Shown: piece after piece, positions 23,930-33,863 of the stretch
How positions within the stretch are numbered: the stretch's first letter is position 1
Layout of the letters: each line of letters opens with the position of its first letter
DNA from: Phyllostachys edulis
Lineage: Eukaryota > Streptophyta > Magnoliopsida > Poales > Poaceae
Direction: 5' to 3'
DNA length: 64,000 nucleotides
NCBI GenBank assembly: GCA_036346405.1
Contig: CM070562.1
Location: 74,419,482 to 74,483,481, forward strand
Notes under the pieces: model-generated
Seen by the model: only the letters and a program-made list of their open reading frames with translations
The model's database searches: none
Told to the model about the DNA's origin: nothing
Program-made: the position numbers and the translations under genes

Positions 23930-26400
23930 CTTGATCGGTCGCGGTAGTTGGATTTACATCCAACCGCCACGACCTCCTCCATGATCAACACCGCAAGGAC
24001 CTCCCCGCCTCATGAGGTCGTGCAGATTGGATCAAAGATCCATGGTCATGACCTCCTCGTGTGTTAAACCTCAAAGACCTCCTCGATTTGTTAAACCATC
24101 GCGTGAGGTCATCCCATTTGTTGAGGTCGTGGCCGTTGGATCAAATCCAAGCACCACGACCTCCTCCTCAACATACTCGGTCAGGTCCTCCCACTGCGTG
24201 AGGTCATTGCCCTTGGATCCAAGATCCATGGTCACGACCTCCTCCTCTCAACCTAAACTAAACCAACCTCCCACCTTACCAAGGTCGTAGCCATTGGATC
24301 AAATCCAACAGCTCACGACCTCCCCGTGTTATCAAGCACTCACAACCTCCCCCATCTTTTGTTGTGCACCGTTAGATTAAAATCTACGGTCACGACCTCC
24401 TTTTTTTGCCTGTTGCGCAAGCTCAGGACCTCCACCTCTTTTGATCAGAACCCTTAGATCTAAATCTAACGGTCCTGACCTCCCTTGCCTATTGCGCATC
24501 ATATCAGACCTCCCGGTCATTGTGTGCCCTTGATTTAAATCCAAAGGCCATGACCTCCCTCATGTCTTTTTGATCGCGTGCAGTTAAGTCCTCACCTTGG
24601 AGGTCCGCACTGTTGGATGGAGATCAACGCTTTGGACCTCTGTCCCTTTTCCTCACGTGCGTTTTGCGATTAATGAAATCGGAGGGCCACGACCTCCCAC
24701 CTTGATCGTGTGGTGGGACCTCCTCCCACCACTTAAAACATAACGGTTGAAAATGAGATCCGATGGTTAGGACCTCCCGTGTCTTATCCAACGGTCATAA
24801 GGACCTCCCTGTTCTTCTCCTTCCTCTGGCGCGCATCGTGCTCTGAGCAGTGGAGCATCTGCCTTGAGCCTCTGCACCTTTATGACTCTTTCTTGACCGC
24901 ATTTAATCAGTCGACTTTTCCATCTCAGTCGGCAAGACCGCCCCTTGTCAACCTTTATGTCTTGTCCACCCCATGGACCAACCAGTGGGCTAAGCTCACC
25001 ATGGAGCTTAGCCCGACTCCTAACCTTCACTCGGGCTATAAGTCACCATTGGGTTCCTCCTTAGCTTCTTTGGCACACTTCTAAGCTCTAAGCTTGCACC
25101 GTGTCATTTGAGCTTTCCTCTCCTCCCTCTTGGCGCCATTGTTGAGAAGCTTGAAGCTCCTCGGTGGACAAGGGTCCTGGAGTTTTTCCTCCTTTTCTCC
25201 TTGCTTCCATTTGTGCCCTACCCTCTGTGACCAAGGCCTAACATAATATTGTTGGGCATTTGCAGAGGGACAAAGTGGAGCTTGAAGTTGAAGCTTTGGC
25301 CGTGGAGCACCCTTCCTCCCGACCGGTCCTCCTTCCTCGACCTCCTCGGCACCTTAGGACCTCCAGTACTCACGATAGTCCTTTAGCTGGGCACCCGCAT
25401 GTATGAGGTCATGAGCTTTTAAATTGGGCTGCAGCTTGTTTGTTTGTCATGCGCGGAGCTTCCTTTTGCATTTTGGATTTTTTGGTGTGCTTGTCTTCGT
25501 TGTCCTCTCGGCTCGCTTGGCGTTCAAGGCCGTCGCCGCCGTTGAGAGGAGGTCCTTTAGTGCGCATGGTTATTGCGGACCAGCGGTACCATTGATCCCT
25601 TGGCGAGGTCTACATCGCGGCGATGACCACATCTTTGCGGGATTTTGTTGGGCGTCGAGCGTGTCATTGTCGTTTTAGGACAAAGCTTCACCATTTTAAT
25701 GCGCTAATCATTTGCTCCCATCATTGTAATCATGGGCGTCTTAAGCGCCTTAAATCCACCCTTTAATGCGTGCATTTAAGACCTCCATGCGCGGACCTCC
25801 TTGATGTCCGGTAGCGCATTTATTCATGTCAAAGCGTCTGCGCTTGAAGTTAAAGCTGAGTGCAGGGCGTCGAGACCTCCTCCGAGGAGATCTGGGCGTC
25901 CAAGACCTCCCTTGCGCAATCGTGGCCGTCGAGACCTCCTTGGAGGTGCATAGCGTTAGACCTCCCATAGGACCTCTCCGTAGCCATCTCGGTAGTTCAT
26001 GACCTCCCGGGTAGATCTTGGCCGTCAAGGTCCTCCTCGGACGATCCCGAACCATCGAGGACCTCCTTGGAACATCTGGACCGTCCGGGACCTCCCCTGT
26101 GAGGTCCCGGCGATGTAGATTTTCCTCGGGGAGATCTTGATAGTTTGGACCTTCCTTTGGAAGATCTCAACCGTTGAGGACCTCCCTTTAGATCTGGTCC
26201 GTTCAGGACCTCCTTTCCATGTTGTGGTCCGTTGGATTTCCCATCTCGGCCACGACCTCCCCCTCACCTCGCGCATGTGAGTTGCTAAGAGGTCGGGACC
26301 TCTGGACCTTCACGTCTTGCGTGTGTGATGTTCTCTGGGAGGTCTTGAGCCGTTGGATCTGAGATCTGTGGCTCACGTCCTCCCATACCCTTGTGAGTTT
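23930..26400. repeat. Array of imperfect palindromes around GACCTCC / GAGGTC
   Basis: At least fifteen GACCTCC-type words lie between 23960 and 24810 alone. Several units are palindromes of about 40-50 nt: an arm GAGGTCGT and CCGTTGGAT, a 3-6 nt loop, then ATCCAA and ACGACCTC. Clear examples are near 23936-23972, 24120-24166, 24199-24242, 24282-24323, 24447-24483 and 26330-26385. The 3' LTR repeats the block at 34425-36900. Confidence 0.85.
25037..25042 (+). promoter_or_regulatory. Candidate LTR TATA box (TATAAG)
   Basis: GGGCTATAAGTCACC, preceded by GC-rich sequence and followed by a pyrimidine-rich stretch. It is conserved at 35535-35540 in the other LTR. If used, about 3.6 kb of R-U5 would be transcribed before the primer site. 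Confidence 0.45.
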
Positions 26401-27054
26401 TAGAAATTCCAATGAGGTCATTCAAATTGTGTTAGCTCTGTATTGAACTTGACTTTAATCCAAAAATGATTGTAAGTTGAGTTCAGCTCCAGAGCACTGA
26501 TTGCCATCGAGTTTTAAAACTCCTTTAAATATACACTCAAAAACAATACTTAACTTGTAAAATACATAACTAATGCTCTATAGATTATTTTTGGGTGAGA
26601 CCAACTTTGTTGGTTTCCTCTCTTAGTGAACTCACTGTGAAAATTAGTCTTGAGCATGTTGCTGCTAGGAAAATGAGGACTTGTGCATTATAATTTTGTT
26701 CAAGTTCTTGTTTTTGAAAATTTGTAGAGAGTGCAATATAGCTCCAAATGAGATGAACTCAATTGTGTTATTCATCTCATGAGGTGCTGGTTCTACAGTA
26801 AAAATTTCAGCTTCACTTCTATTCTAGAAAATTTTGCGATGAACAGTAATATATTTCTAATTAATAGGCTGAGCAGAATTGTTTTGCTCATATCTTTTGC
26901 ATTGAGAATCCAAATTCATTGGTTCTTGTTGCAAAATTTCCTAGAAATCACCCTCTTGCTGCTGTAGAAAATTCAGAGAAGTTGGAGTTCGTTTGTTGTG
27001 CTGTCTTTGTTGTGTTTCGTCGTTCTTATCGGTTCTTTCTCGCTTTTCCGTTAG

Positions 27055-28385
27055 GCTTCGACATTTGTGGTGATCCCGAGAGTGACCCTCTGCAACAAAG
27101 TGACCACCAGCAACAAGGCAAGCAGTTTGATCATTTCCATCATTGTCCCATTACTTTAAAGCTTAATATATCGTTTTACTTCTATGTATGCATGCTACTT
27201 TGTGTTAAATGTCGTTAGCAAGCCTATAGTTGCATAATCTGTAGGAATTGTTTATCCTCTACTACCATGAGCCTAGGTTATTTGCTGTGGTGGGAGCTCG
27301 TTGGATGAGCTCTTATCACTTAGTAGTTTCGATTTAAATTGCTTAGACATGCTTAGTTATCGGTAGAAATGGGCGATCATCGACTTAGTCGATGGTCTTA
27401 ATCACTCAAAACTGATTATTACTCTTATATGTCCAGCACTTGTGCTTTGATTAATTTGTAAAATCAAAAACTGAAAATAAAAGATTGATTTAGACTTGGG
27501 CATATTGGTTGGATGGCGTGGTTTTTGGATGTGGTGGTATGCCTGGGTCCCTAAGGACCGAGTACTTGGGTCACTAAGCCAAGCGATTTTGCGTACTAAC
27601 CACACGAGGGCATATGGAACCCCTCTTGACTAAGTACTTTGGGCGGTGTTAATTGGGGTCGCTCGGTTGGTGTGTTTTTAAAGATAAAATGTGTGTGTGA
27701 TGTGGGAGGGGAGCATTAGCTTCCGGGAAGGTTGTGTGATGTCTCCTTCTCCCCGTGGGTTGTGCGACTCAGAATTAGCATTGTCCATTGGGCTGTCTCG
27801 TAGGACTTAGCCGTCTTAAGCATACCTATGGTAGTGTGCCTAATGGAAAGGCGATCGGCGTGTGGGTGCAGTGGTACACCTGCAGGATAAAACTATTGAA
27901 TAGCCTCGCCCTAGGTTATGGACATGCTTGGTAAGGTCGTTCAAGACTAGACTACAACCTTTAATTAAAACTTGACATGGTTGGTATGAGCGGGAGTTCA
28001 TGCTATTGTTGTGGTGACTTGGGTTAGTCACTTCCGAGATTGTTCTTGTTGTTGTTATTATGTTATTATCTCGTTGTTACTTCAACATTTAAAAATGCTT
28101 TGTCAAATTGCTTTCAATCTATTATGTTATTGCAAATAAATGTTGCTTTATGCTAAAATGAGTCCAAAGCCTCATCCACTTAAATAAAGCTTGCATGTAG
28201 CTATTTATAGTTCTGTTATCTCACACGTAAGTCTTGCGGAGTACTTTATGTACTCATCCGCACTGTGGTTGTGGCAATTTTGTGGCTTTTGTGCAGAGGA
28301 AGAAGGAGAGCTCCAAGAGCCTCTCTTTTGTGCTACGTGTTGCGCTTTCTTGACGACTAGCTTGGCGGTCGGTCGAGATGCCTAG
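27055..28385 (+). other. Candidate two-exon acidic mini-gene in the T1 5' LTR
   Basis: Exon A is 27055-27117 (63 nt) after TTTTCCGTTAG; it reads FDICGDPESDPLQQ and then a Gln/His-rich stretch, ending CAAG before GCAAG, a GC-type donor. Exon B is 28297-28385 after TTTTGTGCAG; it reads EEEGELQEPLFC and so on to TAG. The exons join in phase (exon A = 2+60+1 nt, exon B = 2+87 nt). The exon boundaries are the same in the 3' LTR (37567-37629 and 38804-38892). T2 and T3 LTRs have counterparts. Splicing and translation are inferred; no start codon exon is identified upstream. Confidence 0.45.
28239..28255 (+). promoter_or_regulatory. Conserved LTR hairpin (GAGTAC-TTTAT-GTACTC)
   Basis: A perfect 6-bp stem, extendable with flanking GCG and CGC, 12 nt after a donor-like GTAAGT and 41 nt before the acceptor-like GTGCAG. 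Counterparts lie at 7677, 11410, 23298, 38746, 50458, 52665 and 58551. Confidence 0.7.
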
Positions 28386-28705
28386 GGGTTAAGGCACTTG
28401 ATTGGCTTTGTGTTATAGCCATCTTTATGGCACTTTTGCTTCATTGTTATCTTTTTGTAATTATTGCTATTTGGCCTAAGGGCCTCTCTTTTGTAATATC
28501 TATTCCATATTAATGTTAACCTCTGGTTTAGTGCTTATGTACTATGTGTTGTATGAAATTGATACATTCTTTTGCTGTGAGGTATGTATACTGCATTCTG
28601 GGGAGTATACATCTCTCGAGACTGGGTTTATTTGGTTGATAATACTAGGGTCAATTGGATGACTAAGTATTATGAGCCTAATAAACGTCGGGGTCTCACA
28701 AAAGT

Positions 28706-28718
28706 TGGTATCAGAGCC
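28706..28718 (+). other. Primer binding site (initiator tRNA-Met)
   Basis: TGGTATCAGAGCC, five bases after the 5' LTR, matches the 3' end of plant initiator tRNA-Met. Confidence 0.93.
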
Positions 28719-29469
28719 GTTATGACCGTAGTAACGCAAGCTTGGTCGTCCTTAGGATATTTTGAAAACCTATTTTCAAAGCATCAAATGAGTTTTGAAA
28801 GCTTAGGTAAATTCTCGGATTTTATTCCTTACCTATCTTAGCTTTCTCTTCTCATCCCACTCTAATTTGAGTTTTAAAAGTGTTTTCCTCTCTTCCCTTC
28901 TACAAAATAGTTGTTATCGATTAACACTGGGTTTTGGGAGAACCAATGAGATTGGCAAATTGAAGTGTGAGCTGCCCACTACAAGGTTTTGAAGTTACGA
29001 GTCGGTGATTCGACAAGGAGCTTGGATCTGAAATCTGGACAGCAAGCATCAAATTTCCGGACAGCAGTCTCAAAGGTGTCTAATTAGGATAGATAATGAG
29101 AGGTTAATCAACTAAAACTTGTGGGAATAAAAGGGTAAGATGTGATACTAGTTAGCTAAGTATCTAACACTTATTTCTCTGATTTAACCTTGCTCTTTAG
29201 TAGCATTAGCTCTCACCTTACAATCTGATTTTTGATCTTCTCGACCAATTACTCGTTCATTCAATACGGGTTAGTTGAGTTGAGAAGTTGAGCCTTGCTT
29301 TTGGTGTTTCTTGGCTGTTTTTAGGGTCTTTTAGAAGCTTTTTAAAGTTTAAATAACTGCTGATTTGGCTTTCGGTTGGGGTGATATTCCATTCCCCTAG
29401 TCGTTGGCTTTGCTTCCCTTAAGGCTTTGTTTTTGGGTCTAGTTGCTAACCAAATTTCATTTTAACAGG
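28719..29469 (+). other. T1 leader with a 3' splice-site-like end before gag
   Basis: Non-coding. It ends TGCTAAC (about 29453-29459), then TTTCATTTTAACAG and the base G directly before the gag ATG at 29470. That is a strong plant branch point plus acceptor. The minus-strand copy preserves it. Confidence 0.6.
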
Positions 29470-30450
29470 ATGGCCGGCCTTTTCGTAGCGGCCAAGGCGA
29501 TCCACTGGTCCGGACGAGGAGCTTCCTCCTCCTCCGACCATGGCCGAGGTTCTTCTTGATCGGCGCAACGCGCGGATGACAGGAGAGTTCTCTTGGGCGT
29601 CATCGCGCAACACCACTACACTTACGGAGCTTGAGGATCTGGGCGAGAACGCCCATCGGCGCGTGGAGGACTCGCGGAGTTTCTTCGTACTCAGCCCCTA
29701 CCTTTTCGGTCGAGGACCCTTTGGATGCAGACGATTGGCCGTCTTGTGGGCGTAAGCCAGATCATGTGATGCCGAGAACACGAGAAGGCGCTGTTTGCAT
29801 CGCACCAGCTGGAGGGTGCAGCCTTGTCATGGTGGGAGAGCTTTCTCGCCATGCAGCCCGCAGACCACACCGTCTCTTGGGAGGAGTTTCGTACTGCCTT
29901 CCGTCGGGCTCACATCCCTGCCGGCTTGATGGAGATCAAGAAGCAGGAGTTTCTTGCGCTCAAGCAAGGGCGTAGCTCAGTCATGGAGTATGTCTATGAG
30001 TTCAACCATCTAGCTCGTTATGCTCCTGAGGATGTGGCCACTGATATGGCTAAGCAGGCCAAGTTCAGGCGTGGCTTGTCTAAGGAGCTGAAGGACAAGC
30101 TATCCATTGTCGACTTTCCTGATTTTCAGACCTTGGTCGACAAGGCCATTGTCGCTGAGCATGCGGCTCGAGAGCTTATGTACTCCCACAAGCGCAAGTG
30201 GGAGGCCCATAAGTCATCCAGGGCGATTCTTCCGTCCCGCCGAGGCCTCTCGGGTACCACTCTCACTCTTGGCGCCCGAGGTCACCGCCTGTTCCTCGTC
30301 CATCGCAGCCGTGTCTCGACCACGTGCACTGCGAAGTCGCCAGAGCGCCCCATAACCCGGTGCCGGGTCACATGTTTCTCATGCAACGGAAGGGCATTAT
30401 GCGAACCAATGCCCTAAGAAGGCAGAGCGACCCCTCGTCCTAATGGAGGA
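29470..30450 (+). pseudogene. T1 gag, frameshifted
   Basis: Structural capsid precursor. The proline-rich start (ATG 29470; second ATG in MAEVLL near 29540) is out of frame with the core. The core at 29824-30270 reads SWWESFLAMQPADHTVSWEE, FRRAHIPAGLMEIKKQEFLAL and YVYEFNHLARYAPEDV, and matches the Retrotrans_gag family. The zinc knuckle near 30370-30412 starts CFSCN but is damaged by missing bases compared with the minus-strand copy (CFSCNQKGHYANQC). Several single- or few-base indels lie next to CAG/CTG or GG/CC sites, so some breaks may be sequencing errors. Confidence 0.85.
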
Positions 30451-30462
30451 CGCGGGCCAGAG

Positions 30463-30927
30463 GTGGTGCTCGGGACCGAAGATCGTCCGGCTACCCAAGG
30501 CGTGGGTAGTGGTCGCGTCAACGCCATCACCACAGAGGAGGCTCAGGAGGCACCCGACGTCGTGCTAGGTACACTTTCTGTTAACTCTCATCCCGCTACT
30601 GTTTTGTTTGATTCAGGAGCATCTCATTCATTTGTTTCTGAGTCTTTTGCTGCTATCGGAGAGCTTCTTTTCTCTCCATTGTCGGTCCCGCTACTCATTC
30701 GCTCTCCTGGTTCGGAGTTGAGAGCCGAATCTGAGTGTAGGGATGTCCCTATCGAGATCGAAGGGGTAGGTTTCTTAGCAAACCTTATCCTTCTCCATTC
30801 AGCGAGTCTTGATGTGAATCTTGGCATGGATTGGTTGTCGGCACATGGGGCAAATCGATTCGCCAGAAGCTCATCTCTATCTAGTCCCTCCGCGGCGGGT
30901 TCGCTTTTCGCCATGAAAAGTCGCTAG
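30463..30927 (+). pseudogene. T1 aspartic protease
   Basis: The retropepsin that matures the polyprotein. The active-site motif LFDSGASHSFVS has its Asp codon at 30610-30612, followed by a strand-rich region and LGMDWLSAHG near 30822-30850, the usual end of gypsy protease domains. The frame opens at 30463 and is lost after 30850. It is part of the gag-pol polyprotein, not a separate gene. Confidence 0.85.
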
Positions 30928-31039
30928 ATTAGCATCTCTTGCGCTTGAAGCGAAGCCGCTCTAGATATTAGCGAAGTCCCAACAGTTTGTGACTTTGTTG
31001 ATGTCTTTCCGCTGATCTTCGGGATGCCACCCGTTCGAG

Positions 31040-32330
31040 ACCTCGAATTTGTCATTGAGTTGGCTCCGTACCGCCCCTATCTCAAAGAGGCCTTATCGGA
31101 TGCCACCGAGCGAGTTGGTAGAGTTGAAGAAGCGATTAAGTGAGCTGCAAGAGAAGGGTTTCATCCGCCCTAGCTCATCTCCTTGGGGTTGTCCGGCAAT
31201 CTTCGTAAAGAAGAAGGGCGGTATTTTACGCATGTCGTCGATTATCGCCCACTTAATGAAGTGATGATGAAGAACAAGTATCCATTGCCCGCATTGACGA
31301 TCTCTTCGATCAATTGACCGGAGCTCGAGTTTTCTCCAAGATTGATTTGAGAGTGGGATATCATCGAGTTCAGTATTCGACCGAGGATATTCCAAAAACG
31401 GCGTTCTCTACTCGCTCTGGCTTGTATGAGTACACCGTCATGTCATTCGCTTAACCAATGCTCTGCCTTGTTCATGAACCTCATGAATTCGGTATTCATG
31501 GAGTATTTGGATAAGTTTGTGGTGGTCTTCATCGATGATATTCTTATCTATTCCAAGAACGATGAGGATCATGCCGAGCATCTCAAGCTTGTGTTAGGCA
31601 AGCTACGTGAGCACCGGTTTGTCTGACGAAGTTGACAAGTCGCGATTCAGTTGAAGGAAGTGGCCTTCTTAGGCCATATTCTTTCAGCGGAGGCGTAGCC
31701 GTTGATCCTAACAAGGTCAGCGATGTTCTTTCATGGAGTCAACTTGCCGGTCACCGATGTGCGGAGTTTTCTCGGTTTAGCGGGATATTATCGTCGCTTT
31801 ATCGAGAACTTCTCCAAGATCATGGCCGATGTGAGTTGCTCAAGAAGGACAAGAAGTTCGTGTGGTCGCTGGGTGTGAGGAAAGTTTCCAAATACTCAAA
31901 AGCGTTTGACCACCGCTCCCGTTCTTGTTCTTCCTGATATCCATCGAAGCTTCGATATCTTTTGCGATGCTTCTCGTCGAGGCCTCGGTTGTGTCCTTAT
32001 GCAAGAAGGCAAGGTAGTGGCCTATGCATCAAGGCAATTGAGACCTCATGAACTCAACTACCCTACTCATGATTTGGAGTTGGGCTGCTGTGATTCATGC
32101 ACATAAGATTTGGCGACATTACCTAATCGGTGTCGTTGTGAAGTGTATTTGGATCACAAAGCCTCAAGTACTTGTTCACCCAACCTGACTGAACCTCGGG
32201 CAAAGGAGATGGTTGGAGTTGATCAAGGATTATGATATGGGTATTCACTACCATCGGGCAAGGCTAATGTCGTTCTTCGATGCGCTTAGTCGCAAAGCGC
32301 ATTGTAATGCCTTAGTGCTCAAGGAGCATT
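31040..32330 (+). pseudogene. T1 reverse transcriptase and RNase H, frameshifted
   Basis: Makes DNA from the element RNA. Visible RT blocks: [40 protein letters not shown], a damaged fingers/palm segment, and the catalytic [10 protein letters not shown] (Asp-Asp codons 31534-31539). Then come tether fragments and an RNase H beginning [18 protein letters not shown] (first Asp) with [20 protein letters not shown]. At least four frame changes lie between 31210 and 32110. The order and spacing otherwise match a full-length gypsy pol. Confidence 0.88.
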
Positions 32331-32519
32331 CGCCCTCTCTTCTCAAGGCATTCGGCGTCTCAACTTGGAGATAGTTGAGCATGGATCTCTCATTGCCATG
32401 GTTGTGCAACCAACCTTGGTGGATCGGATCAAGTCCGCCCGGCGATCGGATGTTGGAGTGAGCCACATTAAGGTAAATGTCAAGAACGGAGCGACCAAGT
32501 GCTTCTCGAGGATGAGCAT

Positions 32520-33822
32520 GGCGTCGTGAGGTTCGGCAACGCCTTGTGGTTCCAAAGGACATGGAGTTGCGGAATTTAATCCTCCATGAAGCCCATGATT
32601 CGCCTTTATCCATTCATCCGGGGCCACAAAGATGTATCAAGATCTCCGTCGAGATTTTGGTGGACCCGAATGAAGAGGGAGATCGCGAAGTTCGTTCGAA
32701 AGTGCGGCGTGTGTCGTCGTGTCAAGGCCGAGCATCGGCGTCCCTTTGGGCGCTTGACCTTTGCCAATTCTCGAGTGGAAGTGGGATTCGATCGGAATGG
32801 ACTTCATCACCGGTCTACCCGTCCCGAAGAAGAATGATGCCATTTGGGTCGTCATCGATCGATTGACTAAGGTGGCACATTTCCTTCCGTCAAGACCGAA
32901 CTTGGTAGGTCTTTTGGCGGAACTCTATATCGCCCAAGATCGTGAGTTTGCACGGTGTCAAGACGATTGTGTCGGATCGTGGATCCCTTTTCACGTCTCG
33001 TTTTGGGATAGGTTGCAAGAGGCTATGGGCACTCGTCTTGCTTTCCAAGACGGCATATCATCCCCAAACTGATGGTCAGACCGAGAGGGTCAACCAAGTT
33101 TTGGAAGACATGCTTCGTGCTTGTGTCCTTTCATATGGGAAGCATTGGGAGAAATGCTTGCCATTAGCCGAAGTTTTCTTATAACAACGACTTTCGGGCC
33201 GGTCTCGCATGGCACCTTTTGAGGCCTTATGCGGAAGAAAGTGTAGGACCCGTTGAACTGGTCGAGACCGGTGAGAGACCTCTCTTTGGCGGACTCAATC
33301 AATGAGGCCGAGCGCCAAGTCCGGCTTATTCGTGGCGTTTGCGCATGCTCAATCGAGCAAAAGAGCTATGCGGATCGCCGTCGACATGAGTTACGTTTTG
33401 AGCCTAATGACTTTGTTTATCTCAAAGTCTCTCCTTTGAAGGGCCATCAACGTTTGGCGTCAAGGGCAAGTTGGCTCCTCGATATGTCGGTCCCTACCGC
33501 GTTATCGAGAAGAAGGGCTGTTGCCTATAAGTTGGAGTTGCCGGCTGCACTTGAGGGGTACATGATGTTTTCCATGTGTCCCGGCTTAAGAAGTGCCTCC
33601 GTGTTCCAAGCGAGGAAGCTCCGTTGGAAACCCTCGATGTCGAGGAAGATTTGACCTATCGCGAGCACCTGTTCGGCGTGCTCGATGAGTCTCGAACGAA
33701 GGACAAGGAATAAGACCATCAAGTTCCTTAAAGTTCGTTGGTCAAACCATTACGAGGATGAGGCTACTTGGGAAAGAGAAGATCGTCTGCGTGCGAACTA
33801 TCCATCTTTCTTTCTTGAGTGA
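32520..33822 (+). pseudogene. T1 integrase with C-terminal chromodomain, frameshifted
   Basis: Inserts the cDNA into the genome. Seen blocks: zinc-binding end KFVRKCGVCRRVKAEH; core WDSIGMDFITGLP (first Asp) and VVIDRLTKVAHFLP; TIVSDRGSLFTSRF (second Asp); AYHPQTDGQTERVNQVLED (Glu). A GPY-like region follows, and finally a chromodomain-like end (KVRWSNHYEDEATWE) with stop TGA at 33820-33822. A terminal chromodomain defines chromoviruses, and this ending resembles the Del/Tekay lineage. The frame is broken in several places. Confidence 0.85.
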
Positions 33823-33848
33823 GCCAAATCTCGGGACGAGATTTACGT

Positions 33849-33860
33849 AAGGGGGGGAGA
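33849..33860 (+). other. Polypurine tract of T1
   Basis: AAGGGGGGGAGA, followed by TTT and the 3' LTR. Confidence 0.9.
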
Positions 33861-33863
33861 TTT

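Larger units (their letters stand above)
23377..28700 (+). repeat. 5' LTR of the T1 element (5324 bp)
   Basis: TG...CA termini. In order it holds an AT-rich start, a GACCTCC/GAGGTC hairpin-rich block (23930-26400), a TATA box inside it (25037), an AT-rich stretch, the candidate mini-exon (27055-27117), hairpin (28239-28255), candidate final exon (28297-28385) and the LTR end. Confidence 0.95.

Noticed and set aside
23930..26400. CRISPR array or simple satellite
   Set aside because: The repeated words are short palindromes with irregular spacing inside an LTR of a plant retrotransposon; there is no fixed repeat-spacer period.
26919..27218. 99-codon single-exon gene in the T1 LTR (also at 37494 and minus 8712)
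   Set aside because: The frame recurs only because the LTR is repeated. The part conserved with T2 and T3 is just the 63-nt piece between splice-like signals, so I treat that as a candidate exon instead.
28706..28718. tRNA gene fragment
   Set aside because: The match to tRNA-Met is limited to the primer binding site directly after the LTR.
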